Assembly (NCBI GenBank): GCA_022360075.1 | Contig: JAKSDN010000648.1 | Span: 1-5,634, forward strand | Reading direction: 5' to 3' | Length of the DNA stretch: 5,634 bases | Source: Kiloniellales bacterium | GTDB taxonomy: Bacteria > Pseudomonadota > Alphaproteobacteria > Kiloniellales > JAKSDN01 | Shown: piece after piece, positions 4,927 through 5,634 of the stretch | Layout of the letters: each line of letters begins with the position of its first letter | Position numbering within the stretch: position 1 is the stretch's first letter | Notes under the pieces: generated by a model | The model's input: the letters and a program-made list of their open reading frames with translations, nothing else | What the model was told of the DNA's origin: nothing | The model's database searches: none | Translations under genes and position numbers: made by a program

Positions 4927-5634
4927 ATGGAAAGCCTGCAAAGCGATCCGCTCCTGCGTCTCGGCATGGCGCTCTTCGTCGGCCTGCTGATCGGCTTCGA
5001 ACGGGGCTGGCAGAAGCGGCGCGGCTCCGAGGGCACGCGGGTCGCCGGGGTGCGGACCTTCGGGCTGATCGGCCTCCTGGGCGGCCTCTGGGCCCTGCTC
5101 GCGGGGCTGCTGGGCGAGATCCTGCTCGGCTTCGCGCTGGTCGTGCTCGCCGCCGTGATCCTCCTGGCCAGGCTGCGCGCCGCCCCGCATCTGCGCGACT
5201 ACGGCGCCACGACGATCATCGCGGCTTTGCTGACCTTCTCGCTCGGCGCGGTCGCGGTGAAGGGCGAGATGGCGGTCGCGGCCGCGGGCGCGGTGATCAC
5301 CGCGCTGCTGCTCGGCATCAAGCCGATCGTGCACGGCTGGCTCACCCGCATCAGCTACGAGGAGTTGCTCTCGGTCCTCAAGCTGCTGGTCATGTCCCTG
5401 GTGCTGCTGCCGGTGCTGCCGAACCGCGGCTACGGCCCCTGGCAGGCGCTCAATCCCTACGAGCTCTGGCTCATGGTGATCCTGATCGCCGGAGTCTCCT
5501 TCGTCGGCTACGCCGCGGTGCGAATGGCCGGCGAGAAGCGCGGCGTGCTGCTGGCCAGCCTCGCCGGCGGTTTGGTGTCCTCGACCGCCGTGGCGATCAA
5601 CCTCGCGCGCGTTTCCAAGAGCAATCCCGACCGG
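4927..5634 (+). CDS. MgtC/SapB family membrane protein with DUF4010 domain (C-terminus beyond window)
   Basis: An open frame of 236 codons runs off the right edge with no stop. Residues 8-55 carry the MgtC/SapB signature: LRLGMALFVGLLIGFERGWQ, then a basic loop, then AGVRTFGLIGLLGG. Further hydrophobic segments follow near 56-80, 88-103 and 108-124. From about residue 140 the sequence fits DUF4010: ISYEELLSVLKLLVMSLVLLPVLPNR (about 144-169), GPWQALNPYELWLMV (172-186) and GGLVSSTAVAINLAR (216-230), with helices typical of an inner-membrane protein. MgtC proteins are linked to growth at low magnesium and to intracellular survival; the role of the DUF4010 fusions is not established. The ATG lacks a strong Shine-Dalgarno, but it places the conserved N-terminal helix correctly. 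The 97-base gap from the SRPBCC gene leaves its operon membership open. Confidence 0.88.
   Translation, partial: MESLQSDPLLRLGMALFVGLLIGFERGWQKRRGSEGTRVAGVRTFGLIGLLGGLWALLAGLLGEILLGFALVVLAAVILLARLRAAPHLRDYGATTIIAALLTFSLGAVAVKGEMAVAAAGAVITALLLGIKPIVHGWLTRISYEELLSVLKLLVMSLVLLPVLPNRGYGPWQALNPYELWLMVILIAGVSFVGYAAVRMAGEKRGVLLASLAGGLVSSTAVAINLARVSKSNPDR

Noticed and set aside
4798..5334. 178-codon minus-strand frame opposite the MgtC-like gene
   Set aside because: It is a Gln/Glu/Arg/His-rich antisense shadow. The plus frame carries clear MgtC and DUF4010 motifs.

Overview
The window is GC-rich with strongly GC-biased third codon positions. It carries two families of intergenic palindromes that I associate with alphaproteobacterial chromosomes. 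An alphaproteobacterium (Rhodospirillales- or Rhizobiales-like) is the best guess, from composition, gene families and repeats rather than from a phylogenetic marker.

Layout. At the left edge, on the minus strand, lies the N-terminus of a dihydropyrimidinase (D-hydantoinase). Next comes a regulatory, mostly non-coding stretch (202-665). It holds a probable dihydropyrimidinase promoter overlapped by a RutR-like operator, a 70-nt near-perfect palindrome and a perfect CRP-type box, and it ends at a doubtful 76-codon ORF (666-896). A ten-helix EamA/DMT transporter follows on the minus strand (908-1852). A gene for a conserved protein resembling the M15 peptidase fold (2152-2790, plus) is bracketed by two different inverted-repeat elements (2008-2100 and 2861-2967). 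A lone Phd/YefM antitoxin gene follows on the minus strand (3056-3325). Then comes a second RutR-like operator and a plus-strand cluster: beta-ureidopropionase (3505-4368), an SRPBCC-fold protein 17 bases downstream, and a MgtC/DUF4010 membrane protein cut by the right edge.

How the genes work together. Dihydropyrimidinase opens dihydrouracil/dihydrothymine to the N-carbamoyl-beta-amino acid. Beta-ureidopropionase then hydrolyses that to beta-alanine (or beta-aminoisobutyrate), CO2 and ammonia. These are steps two and three of reductive pyrimidine degradation. The two genes are divergent and about 3.3 kb apart, yet each has a TGACCA-N2-TGGTCA-type operator placed just after a plausible -10 box. 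This suggests one RutR-like, pyrimidine-sensing repressor controls both. The genes between them have no visible link to pyrimidines, and the interval looks like accessory DNA collected between two halves of one regulon. I see no wholly new multi-gene system. The shared operator and the repeat architecture are the most informative observations.
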